From Varanus komodoensis (Eukaryota > Chordata > Lepidosauria > Squamata > Varanidae): 64,000 nt of DNA. This document shows, in pieces, positions 53,161-64,000 of this stretch (position 1 is its first letter; each line of letters starts with the position of its first letter). Position numbers and translations under genes: made by a program. The stretch spans positions 26,647,390-26,711,389 of the forward strand of contig NW_025335317.1 in assembly GCF_004798865.1 (NCBI RefSeq), written 5' to 3'. A model generated the notes under the pieces. The model searched no databases. It was not told the origin of the DNA and was given only the letters and a program-made list of their open reading frames with translations.

Positions 53161-56100
53161 TATAACCAAATCATTTAAAAAATTTACACATAATTTTGGG
53201 ATGGACTTCTACCAAAATCTAAATTCCAATGTAACACAGGACCATAAAATGCCCCAAAAGGAAATGAATCATAGGACCATAAAATGCCCCAACCTGCCCT
53301 GGATCAGTTTGTACTTGTACAGTATGTTAACACTGAGCAGGACCAAAAATAGCACCTCAACAAGAAAAATTAATAGATTTGTCCCAGACTCTTTTAGGTT
53401 TTGCAACAGCACTCAAATCTGCTTCCCTGACTTGGTTTTTGCTGGAAAAAATCTTACCCAAACTTCTTAACATAGCCAGGACAAAAATATCTCACAAAGA
53501 AACATTTGTGGGAAATGTTCTGCTCCAAGCACTTTGTACACCCAAAGAGAAAACTATGAATAGTACTTTTAAGATCTTGTCACCTGCAAAGTAGTAAATA
53601 CTGTCCAAGAAGGACACTTGTAAATAGTTGTACAGTGTAAGAATTACAAGTGTAAGACACTGTACATCTACTTCTAAGTTCTGCCATGGATGTAATTGCA
53701 ATGCAAGGTCTGAGATAAACAACATGTAAAAGTACGTATCAAATTATGCATTATAAGCTATTTCATTTGTAGACAAACAACTTTAGGAAAATTAGAAGTT
53801 CTCGTGTCACTTCAAAAAAATCAGATCAGAGAAAATCCATCAATAGAGTGTAAGGATGAAAAAAATGGATTTAGGCACAGCAGATAACTGCTCAAAAAAC
53901 GTATACCAATAAAATTCTCTAGCATTCTATGAGTGTTGATAAAATAATGTTCCTGCTTCATTTTAATACATTAAAGTTATGATAAGGGTTAAAGAAGATG
54001 ATAAAACCATCTTAAGATTTGTATTTTAGAGGGAAATATATCCATCAGTCATAGTATTAAGCATTACTAGATGCTCAAAAAGTTTTCAGATTAAGATAAC
54101 AGCCTTCCCATATATGCAACTTCTACTCCAATACCAAATTTAACAAATTATGGAGTTCCTTCTATGCCTGCCCCATAAAATACAATTAGAATTTGATTAT
54201 GAATTATGCATACAAGGGGAAGTTTTCAAACATTCAGACAAAACTCAGTGAAAACCCAAGATGTAGCATCTGAAATTTTTGCCATCCAAATCTTAGTTAG
54301 CATATCTCCAGTTTGACAATGTAACATAAAATTATTGGAGCAATTTCTCAGGAAGCCTGGCCAGAGTTTCCTCTCTGACAACCTACCAACATATATTTGC
54401 TCCTAATCACCAGACCAATGATAATTTTCCTGTAATCTGTGTCATTTTTGAATATACTCCCTTAGAATCCTTTATAAAATGATACCCAGGTGTTTCCTGC
54501 AATTCAACAGCAGATTTAATATGGACATACTTTCAATCCCTAAGCAGACTTTTTACTTACAGACATGATCTGTGATTGAACTCTTCCATCCCTGATTTAA
54601 AACCTGTCAGTATTTTATTTAGAAGATTACGGCATGTCAAAAGAATGGCATTTGCTTAAATTCTGCAAACAGGGAAAGATAATTTATTAATCTTATTTTT
54701 TGCCTTTATACTTGACTTGTCACACTTTCCTGTATGTGCAGTTTTTGTGAATTGTTCTCACTAATAGTATCCTGTTTCTAAAGCAGGAAAGGGCTGAGTA
54801 CAGTTTGTTAGTTAACATTACTTCCTATAACCAGGGTCAATATTCTGTAGTAGTGACACTAGAGCAGTTATTGTTCAGTCTGGATAAGCTATGTATCACA
54901 CTGATGATTGTTAATGGACATCCTTTGTAGTGTAACGTCAACTGATAATCAGTAAACCCAGATTTGCAATGGACTTCCTCCTTCCTGTTTTTACAGTACT
55001 AAGCAAGGAGATGCCCCTTCCTGCTAAGCTTTTGTGTTTCTTAACAATGTATACAATAAGGTTTGCGCGTGTGCACACACACACACACACTTTTTTAAAA
55101 GTTTGCCAGTTTGAACAAAATATTGAATGTCACATTCAACTTATTATTCAAACACTCTGTTATCAAAATGCTCCTAAACATTTTCTTTCCCACTTCATAC
55201 TAGTCTCAAATTTGTATCCAGTGGTGTCTGTCTGACAGAGCACTTCACTGGAAGAATGGACTCTTCCTCACCCCCTCCAGTTGTGAGGAAGTGGCGTAGG
55301 GGAGAGAAGATGAGAAAGTCCCATTGCATGACAGGAGGTTTCTTCATGTGACGCACTAAGCCACTCTGTAATAAACATATATAAATGAACATACAAATAA
55401 ACTATGTAATATGGATTGTTCACAGAACAACCCATCGCATGCTGACAGATGATCAGGCTCACCCTTGTTCTTTCTCCTTGGTTCCCCCTGCTAGTGCATT
55501 TCACTGCAAAATCCATTTTGGTTTCCTTTCCTGTCAGACTGCAACCCATTTTCAGTTGCATCCATTTCTCAAAAAGCACAGTTAGGGTTGTATTTGCAAT
55601 TATTTTTTCAGCCTCTGAGAACTGGACACCTATATTCATTTTTTCCAGTTTTACACAAGTGGGCTTTTATGACTGTCTGATATATGCAGTCTTGTCTAAT
55701 CAATTTCTTTGTATGCTTCAGCTGTTAACAGGCACAATCAAGTGGAATAAGCAACATACCTAAAAATAGAAAAGACAAGATTGCATATAAGCTAATGCAT
55801 GCAGAGTTACTAGAGACCAATTGTTAAGCTGACAATTGAAAAGAACCAGTAAAGGGCAGGGGGGAATTGACAAAGGTGGTGCACCAACATCTCCCCATTA
55901 CTAATGCAATCGTCTAACTTTTAAGTGTTAAACTTACAGTTCTCAGAGTCTTCCATCTTTTCAAAACTTCCCTGAGCCACCACTACTCCAGAAAAAAGAT
56001 ATGTTAATCCCCTCCATGCACCTTTTCAAAGCACTTATTGTTGCAGACTGAGAGTTCTAAACAAAAAGACACATATTTATGCAAATATAATGGGTGGTTA

Positions 56101-58129
56101 ATGATAAGATCAATATAACTCTATCCACCTCGAGCTTTTGTTTTTAATTCAACATTAACATTACTTTAGGGTCAGTGGGACCCACCTAGTAAGCTCTTGA
56201 CTAGACGAGACTACATAACTTTAATCCAACATACTTTCTGCCCTTTTTATTAAACTCTTGAATGAAGCAGAAGAGGAAGAGAAATTGATAAAGCAGATGG
56301 ATCCTAGGTCAAGAGGAAAAGAGAGGGTGGTACAAGGCCAGCAGAAATGTACAGGCAGCTGTGAGTGTAAGACAAAAGTAGACATTAATTTGGATGGAGG
56401 GGTAAGTTGAATATCCTCCCAATCCCAATGGGTAACTGACCCATTGATAAATTTCAAATTATTTTTCTTCATGGAGATCACCAATCACACACAGATAAAG
56501 ACTAAATAATAAGATCTTTGACAGGTATGCAGCCTGCAGCTAATTCTTACTGCTGCTAAGTGTGTTCCCAGAAGGAATCCTGCACTTCCATTTTTTCCCT
56601 CTAGAACAGTTTGTTTTGTTTTGGTGGAAAGAAAAAAGAAGGGGAAAGCACTGGGAAAAAAAGAAGAGGGTTACTAGTGGCCAATTAATGGAACTCACAT
56701 AACATTCTATGAATGAGGCAGGATGAATGCACAGCAAATGTCTTATCTGGATGCATCCTAAGTTTTGACCAGCAATCTAAGTTGCAATCCAAATGCACAG
56801 AGAACATTCACATTCCTTTAACCAGATTTTCTCAGACGTCTGTCCTCCCCACAGTCCACTTAAAAATTGCAGAACTCCAAATAAACTTTTTCGTTAAATC
56901 AATGAATAATCATTACCAAATGAATATTTGCCTATACTGCCTGCAGTGCCATCAAAATCAATGTCATATCATGACAAGTGTCATATCATGACAGTCACAG
57001 GTATTTCAGCTGTTCAAGGAAAAACAACATTCATTGGAGTTAGATCAGCAAAGAAATAAATACATACTGTGACAATCCAGTGAGTAAAACAACAGCTCAT
57101 TCCCTTTCTGGGTAAGACAATGCAAACACCACAAATCAATACTATAATACTGAGAGAAAGGAAATATTTATTGTCACTGTAGTCATAGGGCCTAATAAGA
57201 TTTCTGAATAGATCTGGAATAATTATAACATTTATACAATTTGATTTCAAAAGAGCAATCTTAGCACAAAGCATGTTTCCCCAACTCACATTATCAATTT
57301 CTTATGGCAACTTCTGGTTGCTTTGTACTGAAATTCTTCTACCTGCTTCCTAAGTGACACAACCAATATTATAAGCCTCAAATATCATCATCATTCAGGT
57401 ATTAAAAACAGCATTATTTGATTAAGCACTTCAACAAATTCATACTTTTAATTAACATCCAGCAAAAGGAAGCTTAACCCATCTTGCTAGCTCCCTTCCA
57501 GTGCAAACGAGAGGCAACCAGTAAGCAAAAAGGCTATGGGGAAAAGATTTCCTGTATCAGGAACAGAGCAAGCAGCTGCAGTACCCACTATTGTCCTACA
57601 GAATAGCCAAAACATGGCACTAGCTTGTGCACAGGTCCATGAATGTTGTGACAAGGTTGAATGGATGTACAACTTTTCTTCTATTTCATAGAAACGTTTT
57701 AATGTATCATACATGCAGCACTGCCTTCTTCCAACAAAACCCTCCCCTTCCCTACTGCAAGATCTCTGACATCTGCAGAAGACTTGTTCTCTCACTATGT
57801 TTCAGGCACTGGAAGTGGTTAGAAGCTGGAAGAAAGTGTCACAAAGCACCCCTGAAGGTTAGCTTTAAGGATGGAAAAGCTAGGCAGCTACCAAACTAAG
57901 CTTGCCAGTTCAATGTTTATTTAGTATATTGTCTGCAATGAGCTACAACAGGGGAAAAACATTAAGTATCTACCTTTTTTCCGGTTTACTACAGGCTGCT
58001 TGCATGTGAAAGATGAAAAAAGGCTATTATCAATCAGCTTCTTCTGATTTGCCAATCTTCTGATTTATCATTTGTTCTAGATGACAATCAGTAAGACACA
58101 CAGTTTCTACTTTTCTAGCTTTTGCAATT
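53161..58129. other. EXOC6 intron 1, middle part
   Basis: About 5 kb, mainly AT-rich and unassigned. The phrase aggaccataaaatgcccca is duplicated at 53239-53257 and 53273-53291. An ac microsatellite lies at 55073-55090. No exon of EXOC6 or another gene is recognised. Confidence 0.45.
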
Positions 58130-58505
58130 CTGCACAGCCCACACAACTTGACAATATTGCACAACTGATCAGGGATGGGCACACTGAAGGAGTTATTTGT
58201 TCAGTATTTAATCCAGGCCCACTAGAAGTAGTGATGGCTACCAAGGTGGATGGCTTTAAAAAGGAATTGCACGAATTCATGGAAGAAAAGGCCATCAACA
58301 GCCACTAGTCTTGATGGATATAGGCTTCTGGTATCGGAGAGAGTATGCCTCTGTACACCAGTTGCTGGGGAACTTGGGCAGGAGAAAGCTGTTGTAATGT
58401 TGTACTGCTTGAGCGATCCAGTGGGTGGCTGTTTTACCACTGCATGAACCATGAACTGGATCATTCATTGGTCTGATCCAGCATGGCTTTTCTGATGTTC
58501 TTATG
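58130..58505 (+). mobile_element. CR1-type LINE 3' end
   Basis: Plus-strand landmarks of the CR1 3' region: atggctttaaaaaggaattg, gaattcatggaagaaaaggc, catcaacagccactagtctt, gatggatataggcttctg, ccagttgctggggaact, and the terminal gatccagcatggcttttctg, atgttcttatgg. 5'-truncated and non-coding. The end is directly followed by aagccaaa repeats and an A/ca microsatellite (58515-58580). Confidence 0.75.
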
Positions 58506-61205
58506 GCCAGCCCTGCCTAAAGCCAAAAGCCAAAAGCCAAAAGCCTCCCTCTCAAAAAAAAAAAAAACACACACACACTCGTTTGCCCTTCCATGAGTTT
58601 TTTGAACTGAGGAGGCCAAAAGTGTCACTTGTGCTATGTTTTGGTGACACTTGGAAATATAAAAACAGATTTCAACACTTCTGAATGTTTCCAGGCTCAG
58701 TAAAAACTTAATTACAGGGGAGAGATTAATCATGACACTTGCCAAGGTGAACATGAAGATGCTCAGGGACTGGGATACATTAGAAATTATTTAACTTTAT
58801 ATTTCAAACAGAATTTACAGAGTTAGTACCCCTGAAACTGAATGCAATCTGCAGTCAGCCCATACATATCTGATCTTTCAGTGTGATTCATGAAACCCAC
58901 AAATGCGTTCAAAATCATTCATACACTTGAAAATGTGTGAAAAAATGTGTACTTGTGAAATATGTACACTAATGCATTAATTAATGGAAGAAGAATGAGT
59001 ACAATTCACAAATATATTGATGGAAGGTATGCACAAAAATACACACCTTTTCTTTTCATGCAAAATGCCTACCCAAAGATTGTGATCTGATATGAACACA
59101 CATCAAGAGAAGCTTCAAACTTCAACAGCTCAAGTGCTGTTTGCACACATTTTTATTTGTGGTGGGGAAGGCTATTTTCTACTTCAAGATGATGAATATG
59201 CCACTGGGTTGACTATTATAATATTAACTGAGAAGCCCTGAAATGTGCTTGTATAAATAGGAGACTCAGGACTCCCTGAGGTGGGGAAAATGCAAAGATT
59301 TAATTGCATCTTTGCAACTGGCTTGGACTGGTTTGGAAAACAGGCATTTACTGACTACCTCATAACACAGAATGAGACTTTATCAAGTCTTTATCAAGTC
59401 TGACTTTATCAAGTTCATTTGACCCTTTTATTGGGGTAGTAAACATTTTAGCTTACTTACTAGCTTCACATCCTTCTAGTAGAAGACTTTACAGCAAGCT
59501 AAGTTTCTAGAAGCATACTAAAATACATGTAACTACCCTGTAGTCACTTGCTGACTAAAACAAGGGTAGAATTGGAATTTGCACTCTTTTGCTGACAAAG
59601 AACTAAATTATACTATTTGTATTTTGTCATCAAGTTCTAAAATCAATTTATTGGAATAAGTTAACAAGATCAAGGTTAAGATCAAGGTTTGGCTACTACA
59701 GATGAAACTACAGTAAAATCATGCACTATTCAGTCCAAAGATGTACAGCATGCTTAGTCAGAACATTTTCAAGCTGTTTGTGGTCAGCACAAACTATGTT
59801 ATACTTTATCTCCAATGCTATTAGAGGAAAAGCAAGTACAGAGATTTAGAGTCTAGATATAACAACTTTAAGCTGTACCAAATATCACAGAGGATTTTGA
59901 AAAATTACCAATACACACAGTTAGTTATCATATCAACAGGTTGACAGAAGTGAATATAATCTACCTCATTATCCAAATATTCAAAACTTTCTGAGGTTTT
60001 AAAAAATTAAAATTAATTTAACAGCGACATTAAAACCTTCCTCTCCTATACCAATACCAGTCTGCACAATAATATCTAGTAGATAGGCCTTTGGGTGGTG
60101 GACTTGAAAAAGCTCTATTTTTCAGGCCTTCTTATGAACTGCATTAATTCCTCGTTCTTCCATTCTGAAGTTCATGGCTCTTGCGTTATTACAGCAGTCC
60201 ACTCAAATGTAAATGTGTTTAGGCAGTATAGTCTAATAATGTGTTTGTAGCTAGTGTTTCCATTCTGTTGTGGGTACTTGCTGCCCTGGTTCCCTCCATG
60301 TGCATGCTGATGCCTGCTACACAGTGTGTGCAAGGCAGATAGTTTACCCTGTGCACCCTGTGTCACAGCAAAATTGGGCTTCTGCTAGGCTACCAAGCAG
60401 CCCAGATCTGCTGGTTGTGCAAGGAGAGTTCTCTTTGCTTATCCATTTCCTAGCAGAATTAGTTGATTCTGCAGGAAAATAGGCATGTAAGAAAGACACT
60501 GCTATTGATCCAGGTCACAGGGATGAAGAGTGTGTAAGATGAGAGGAAAACATTGTCTATAAGCAAGTAACTTGGATCATGATTGAGGGTGTTAAAAATG
60601 CCCACCTCTGGGATCAGGGGTAGGGTGTAAATGTGTATAGAAGTACATGTATGGCAGGAGTATACAATTAGGAGGAACCTGAAACTGTCCCCCAGATCTA
60701 CAAGATTGTCCACTTACAGTACAGGATTGCATACTCCACCTGAACAAAAGCTTAGAAGGAAAGGACATGAACTTCTCCTCTGAATGCTGGTTGCCAAATG
60801 AAAAGATTCTGTCTCAGTTGTACTGCTAGCTACACCAGCTTGGTATATTGTCTCAAAGACAAACTTAAACAGAGGAACATAAATTATATTCCTCTATACT
60901 GCACATTTATACAGTTTTCTTCTCATATATTTCTAACCATTTATTATTTCTGATGGTTCTCTCAGTTTCACAGAAGAAAGCAATGCTGCACTGCTGAGAT
61001 CTGAAGAGATTCTAGAGCTTAATTTAGCTTAGTCCATTCAAATAAACTTCAAAAGAAAATGTTAGCACTACAGCCACCTCATTCTCTTTGGGGTTAAGCC
61101 CATTAGGCATAAAGTGGCCAGAGAACACTTCTGAAGTTCTCCCCATTGTAGTGGGAGCCTCAGATGACACAGTCGGCACACTGGCTATTGAGAATATAGT
61201 GAATG
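58506..61205. other. EXOC6 intron 1, distal part
   Basis: Low-complexity aagccaaa repeats and poly-A/ca at 58515-58580; a short duplication tttatcaagtc at 59370-59415. The remainder is unassigned AT-rich DNA. Confidence 0.45.
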
Positions 61206-61213
61206 GTTTACTG

Positions 61214-61506
61214 CAGGGGTGGGCAACCTGCAGTGCAAGGACCTTATGACATGCCAGACAACCCTTGTTTAATTTCAAAAGCCCTCCACATATGATCAGT
61301 TCAGACTTCTGCCAAGAATGATCTCTTCTTTCCCTGGCAGCCCTCTGCATGGCAAGGGAGAGAGAGAAAGAGGTAGCAAATCCACCCACTTTGGACTGTG
61401 GTCCTGCCCATGGCAGGCTGTGGCCCACCCACTGCTGATATGCAGCCCACAGAAGATTAACCAAAAAGGAATGTGACCCTTGACAGAAAAAAGGTGGCCC
61501 ACCCCA
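61214..61506. mobile_element. Non-autonomous hAT-like element, CAGGGGTGGGCAACCT type
   Basis: 293 bp beginning caggggtgggcaacctgcag and ending aaggtggcccacccca, an inverted match, flanked by gtttactg (61206-61213) and gtttacta (61507-61514), an 8-bp duplication with one mismatch. This end type is common in Charlie-like hAT families. It is a different family from the CAGGGGTCTCAAACTC copies. No transposase. Confidence 0.75.
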
Positions 61507-61514
61507 GTTTACTA

Positions 61515-63064
61515 GATGCTGTACATAAGAAAAGGGTGGTGAAAATATAAACTAGTAATGCTTCCCCAGTGCCTGTCATAATTGGTCAGCCTGGTACAAA
61601 CTAATCTTCTGTCCAAGTAACTGATGCACGTGTGCGTGCGTGCGAGAGATGTTTCTTTGCTAGACCCAGAAACAGTGCCTATAGCACTTTTCAAATTAAC
61701 TAAATATCTCAACTTCACCAACAGCAACATATGTCTTTTCTTAAATTCAAAGCTTCTCCTTTGAAGTTACACTGTTAATCTGAGAATTACAGCACATTAA
61801 GAATCAACACATAATCTGCATAAAGGAATACTGCAAGCATGCACATGTATTTGAACAAGAAAATACATCAATCCATTTGTTTGGCTCAAATTTCAGCTTA
61901 AAAAAAACAGAGTAGAACATGACTTAAATTACTATAAATTGATTCTAAATCATTCAGAAAATATACAGTTTTATCATTCTAACTTTAAAATGTGAGCTTC
62001 AAAGAGTGTTGGGTTGTGGGATAAGGGCAGCCTTGAATTTAAGCACCAGCTGGGTAGCCATTGGCAACATGACACTGCATGCAAAGGAGCAAATTGGCTG
62101 GTGGAGGAGGGATCAGAGCACAGTTGTCTGGCCCTCCACTATCAATAGTCTAGCAACTTTTCTGGGCTTCTTTACAAGGCTATATAAGGGAGACAACAAC
62201 TTCTACAACTATTCTAGTAGAGAGGAATAGGAGAAAACAATCTCAAATGCTTACCAAAACTTAACTGGGAGGAAAGATGAAGGCCCTGAAATTGGCTCTC
62301 CAAAGAAACCAGCCATTACCCAAGCTTACCGAGAGTCAAGGTCAAGTGTCATATAGCTTCTGTTGTATTAGATACCTGCCTTATTTCCCTATACAAATGT
62401 GTGAAGTAATAAATTTAAGCAATGCTGTGCATATGAGATACCTGAACCTGTGACAGACCTAGGGTCAAAGGATTAATGTGGGTGGGAATTATATATTTTT
62501 CAACCCACCCTTAATGCTACCATTAACAATGGATTGGACTAATGTTGCAAAGTTGGCTTAAACTAAATGCCATTTCCAATAGAGTTGCAATGCCTCTTAA
62601 TGGAAACAGCATTCTAGTTTTCACAATCAACAACCTTTTACAAGATACTTTCAATACAATCCCATAAATGTCTAATCAGAAATACATCCAGTGTGGTAAG
62701 TCTTACTCCCAGTGTTACATCTTACTGAATTAGAAAACTGTTTATGTTTGAATGGCATATATTGATCTGGTAAAAGCTGATTGGACTAAAATTAAACAAC
62801 TAAATGTTTTGCCCAAGTCCCAAATACATTTTTATTTAAGTACCTTTTATCATGCTACAGTGGTAAATATACAACTTTACAACATACTGGTGAAAACCAA
62901 CAGGCTAAACTTTAACATCTATGTTAAAGGATTTATACGGGTTTGTAAATGATGCTAAAAATCCAGTAAAGATTAATGTGAACAGCCATTCAAATTAACA
63001 CTAACTAAAAGTGTGTTGCACATAAGTTACCATTTCCATTGTAACAAAAACAATCAGGAATATG
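61515..63064. other. EXOC6 intron 1, distal part continued
   Basis: A gtgc/gtgcgt microsatellite patch at 61628-61645; otherwise no supported feature. Confidence 0.4.
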
Positions 63065-63218
63065 TAGCACCTTGAAGACTAACACATTTATTCTGATGTA
63101 AACCTTTCTAGGCACTGACTACTTCATCACCTGCACCTGCTTATCCCAGATGCATGAAAGCTTCTGCTAGAATAAAACTGTTCGCCTTTAAGGTGCCATA
63201 AAACTCTTCATTGCTAAA
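63065..63218. mobile_element. Palindromic MITE (GTAGCACCTTNAAGACTAAC type)
   Basis: The left end gtagcaccttgaagactaac, acatttattctg and the right end agaataaaactgttcgcctt, taaggtgccata are inverted copies; the middle contains cacttcatca-like and gatgcatgaaagcttctgct motifs. This is a well-known interspersed repeat of reptile genomes, with foldback structure and no coding region. Confidence 0.65.
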
Positions 63219-63247
63219 AGATGATAGTTATTCTATATATTCCTGGG

Positions 63248-63378
63248 CCAGGAAACTTGTAGGCCTCCTGATATTGTTGGACTGCAGCTTCCATCACCCC
63301 TCCCCATCAGCTACAGTGACTAAGGCTAATGGGATTTGTGGTCAAACAACATCTCAATGGCCACAAGTTGCTCACCCT
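63248..63378. mobile_element. Palindromic hAT-like MITE
   Basis: Arms of about 44 nt: 63253-63297 (aacttgtaggcctcctgata, ttgttggactgcagcttcc) and 63327-63370 (atgggatttgtggtcaaaca, acatctcaatggccacaag) are reverse complements with some mismatches. Weaker copies are suspected near 10425, 29555, 31010 and 43890. Confidence 0.6.
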
Positions 63379-64000
63379 TGATATACACAGTATTATTAAG
63401 ATACTTGGTTTCAGCAAGCATTATTTACTGCTTCAAAATCCAATATAATCTCAGAGGGCTGTTGAAAGATTTATAAGTAGCACAATACATTGTTGCACCT
63501 ACTAGCTATGGCACAAACCTGAACTAGGCAGAAATTGGAAGACTGGGCTTGTCATCACATTGGGTAAGAAGTTATTTCATAGACATCAGCGGGAAAGCTG
63601 CGATACTTGGCAAGCTTATAGGCCTGACTTCTGTATAGCAACTGTAATGGTTTGATCTTTTACAAGCAATACCCAGTATGCACATGACATGCCTGTATGC
63701 AGAACACTTTCCTCTTGCAGAAGAGAACAGATGTACACACATGGTCATTCCATTCAGTATATATGCACCCCACATCTTGTGCACAATCCTACAGAAACTT
63801 TGCCTAAACAAGCTATTGAAAGAAATTGCTATCTCAAAGCACCACTATTATGAACTTTACACAGCTGTTGATCTCACATAAACACTTCCTACTGCACATG
63901 TCAGTCTGGAGTTGGCAGCAAGGAACTGAACTCATGGCTTTTCAGATTGTTATAAGAAACCTGTTAAGAAAAACATATAATGCAAAAATATCATGAAAGA

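Noticed and set aside
61214-61506. Minus-strand 146-residue open frame as a coding gene
   Set aside because: It spans a hAT-like element with target duplications and has no known domain.
1-64000. CRISPR arrays, bacterial operons, ribosome binding sites, riboswitches
   Set aside because: Intron-containing vertebrate DNA; the tandem repeats seen are simple or transposon-derived.

Overview
The window is vertebrate, most likely squamate reptile (lizard-type), nuclear DNA. It is AT-rich and intron-dominated. One host gene runs through most of it, and its introns carry a typical squamate mix of repeats: BovB/RTE, L2- and CR1-type LINEs, tRNA-derived SINEs, non-autonomous hAT-like transposons, palindromic MITEs and DIRS-type retroelements. 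The species assignment is an inference from this mix; all family names come from recognition of sequence, not from a database search.

The host gene is EXOC6 (Sec15A), a subunit of the exocyst vesicle-tethering complex, on the minus strand. Seventeen consecutive coding exons lie between 48047 and 8601 (numbered 2 to 18 here, assuming one upstream coding exon). Every exon has AG/GT borders, all splice phases agree, and the exons together give 1852 coding bases: one base completing an Arg codon plus 617 uninterrupted codons, of roughly 800 in the family. The first exon and promoter (expected beyond 64000) and the last exons (expected left of base 1) were not found, so the window starts inside the intron after exon 18 and ends inside intron 1.

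Layout from left to right. 1-1434: 5' part of a DIRS-type element running off the left edge, cut by a solo LTR (598-1163) with 5-bp target duplications. 1511-2014: partial DNA transposon. 2015-8600: intron 18 with SINEs and a foldback element. 8601-27293: exons 18 to 9, with a hAT-like element, SINEs, a CR1 tail, a three-copy DNA transposon family and a BovB fragment in a perfect 16-bp duplication. 27294-32070: intron 8, with a 5'-truncated L2-type LINE and another copy of the three-copy family. 32071-32139: exon 8. 32140-40352: intron 7, holding a BovB tail, a hAT element, a structurally complete but decayed DIRS element of about 5.95 kb (33215-39163), and an abutting L2 endonuclease fragment. 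40353-48047: exons 7 to 2, with a further hAT copy. 48048-64000: intron 1, with a BovB piece, a CR1 3' end, hAT-like and palindromic elements, and otherwise unassigned sequence.

I see no second host gene, no structural RNA gene and nothing that looks like a wholly new system. The most interesting structure is the DIRS element: terminal inverted repeats, an internal complementary region matching both outer ends, and gag, reverse transcriptase, RNase H and tyrosine-recombinase regions can all be recognised.
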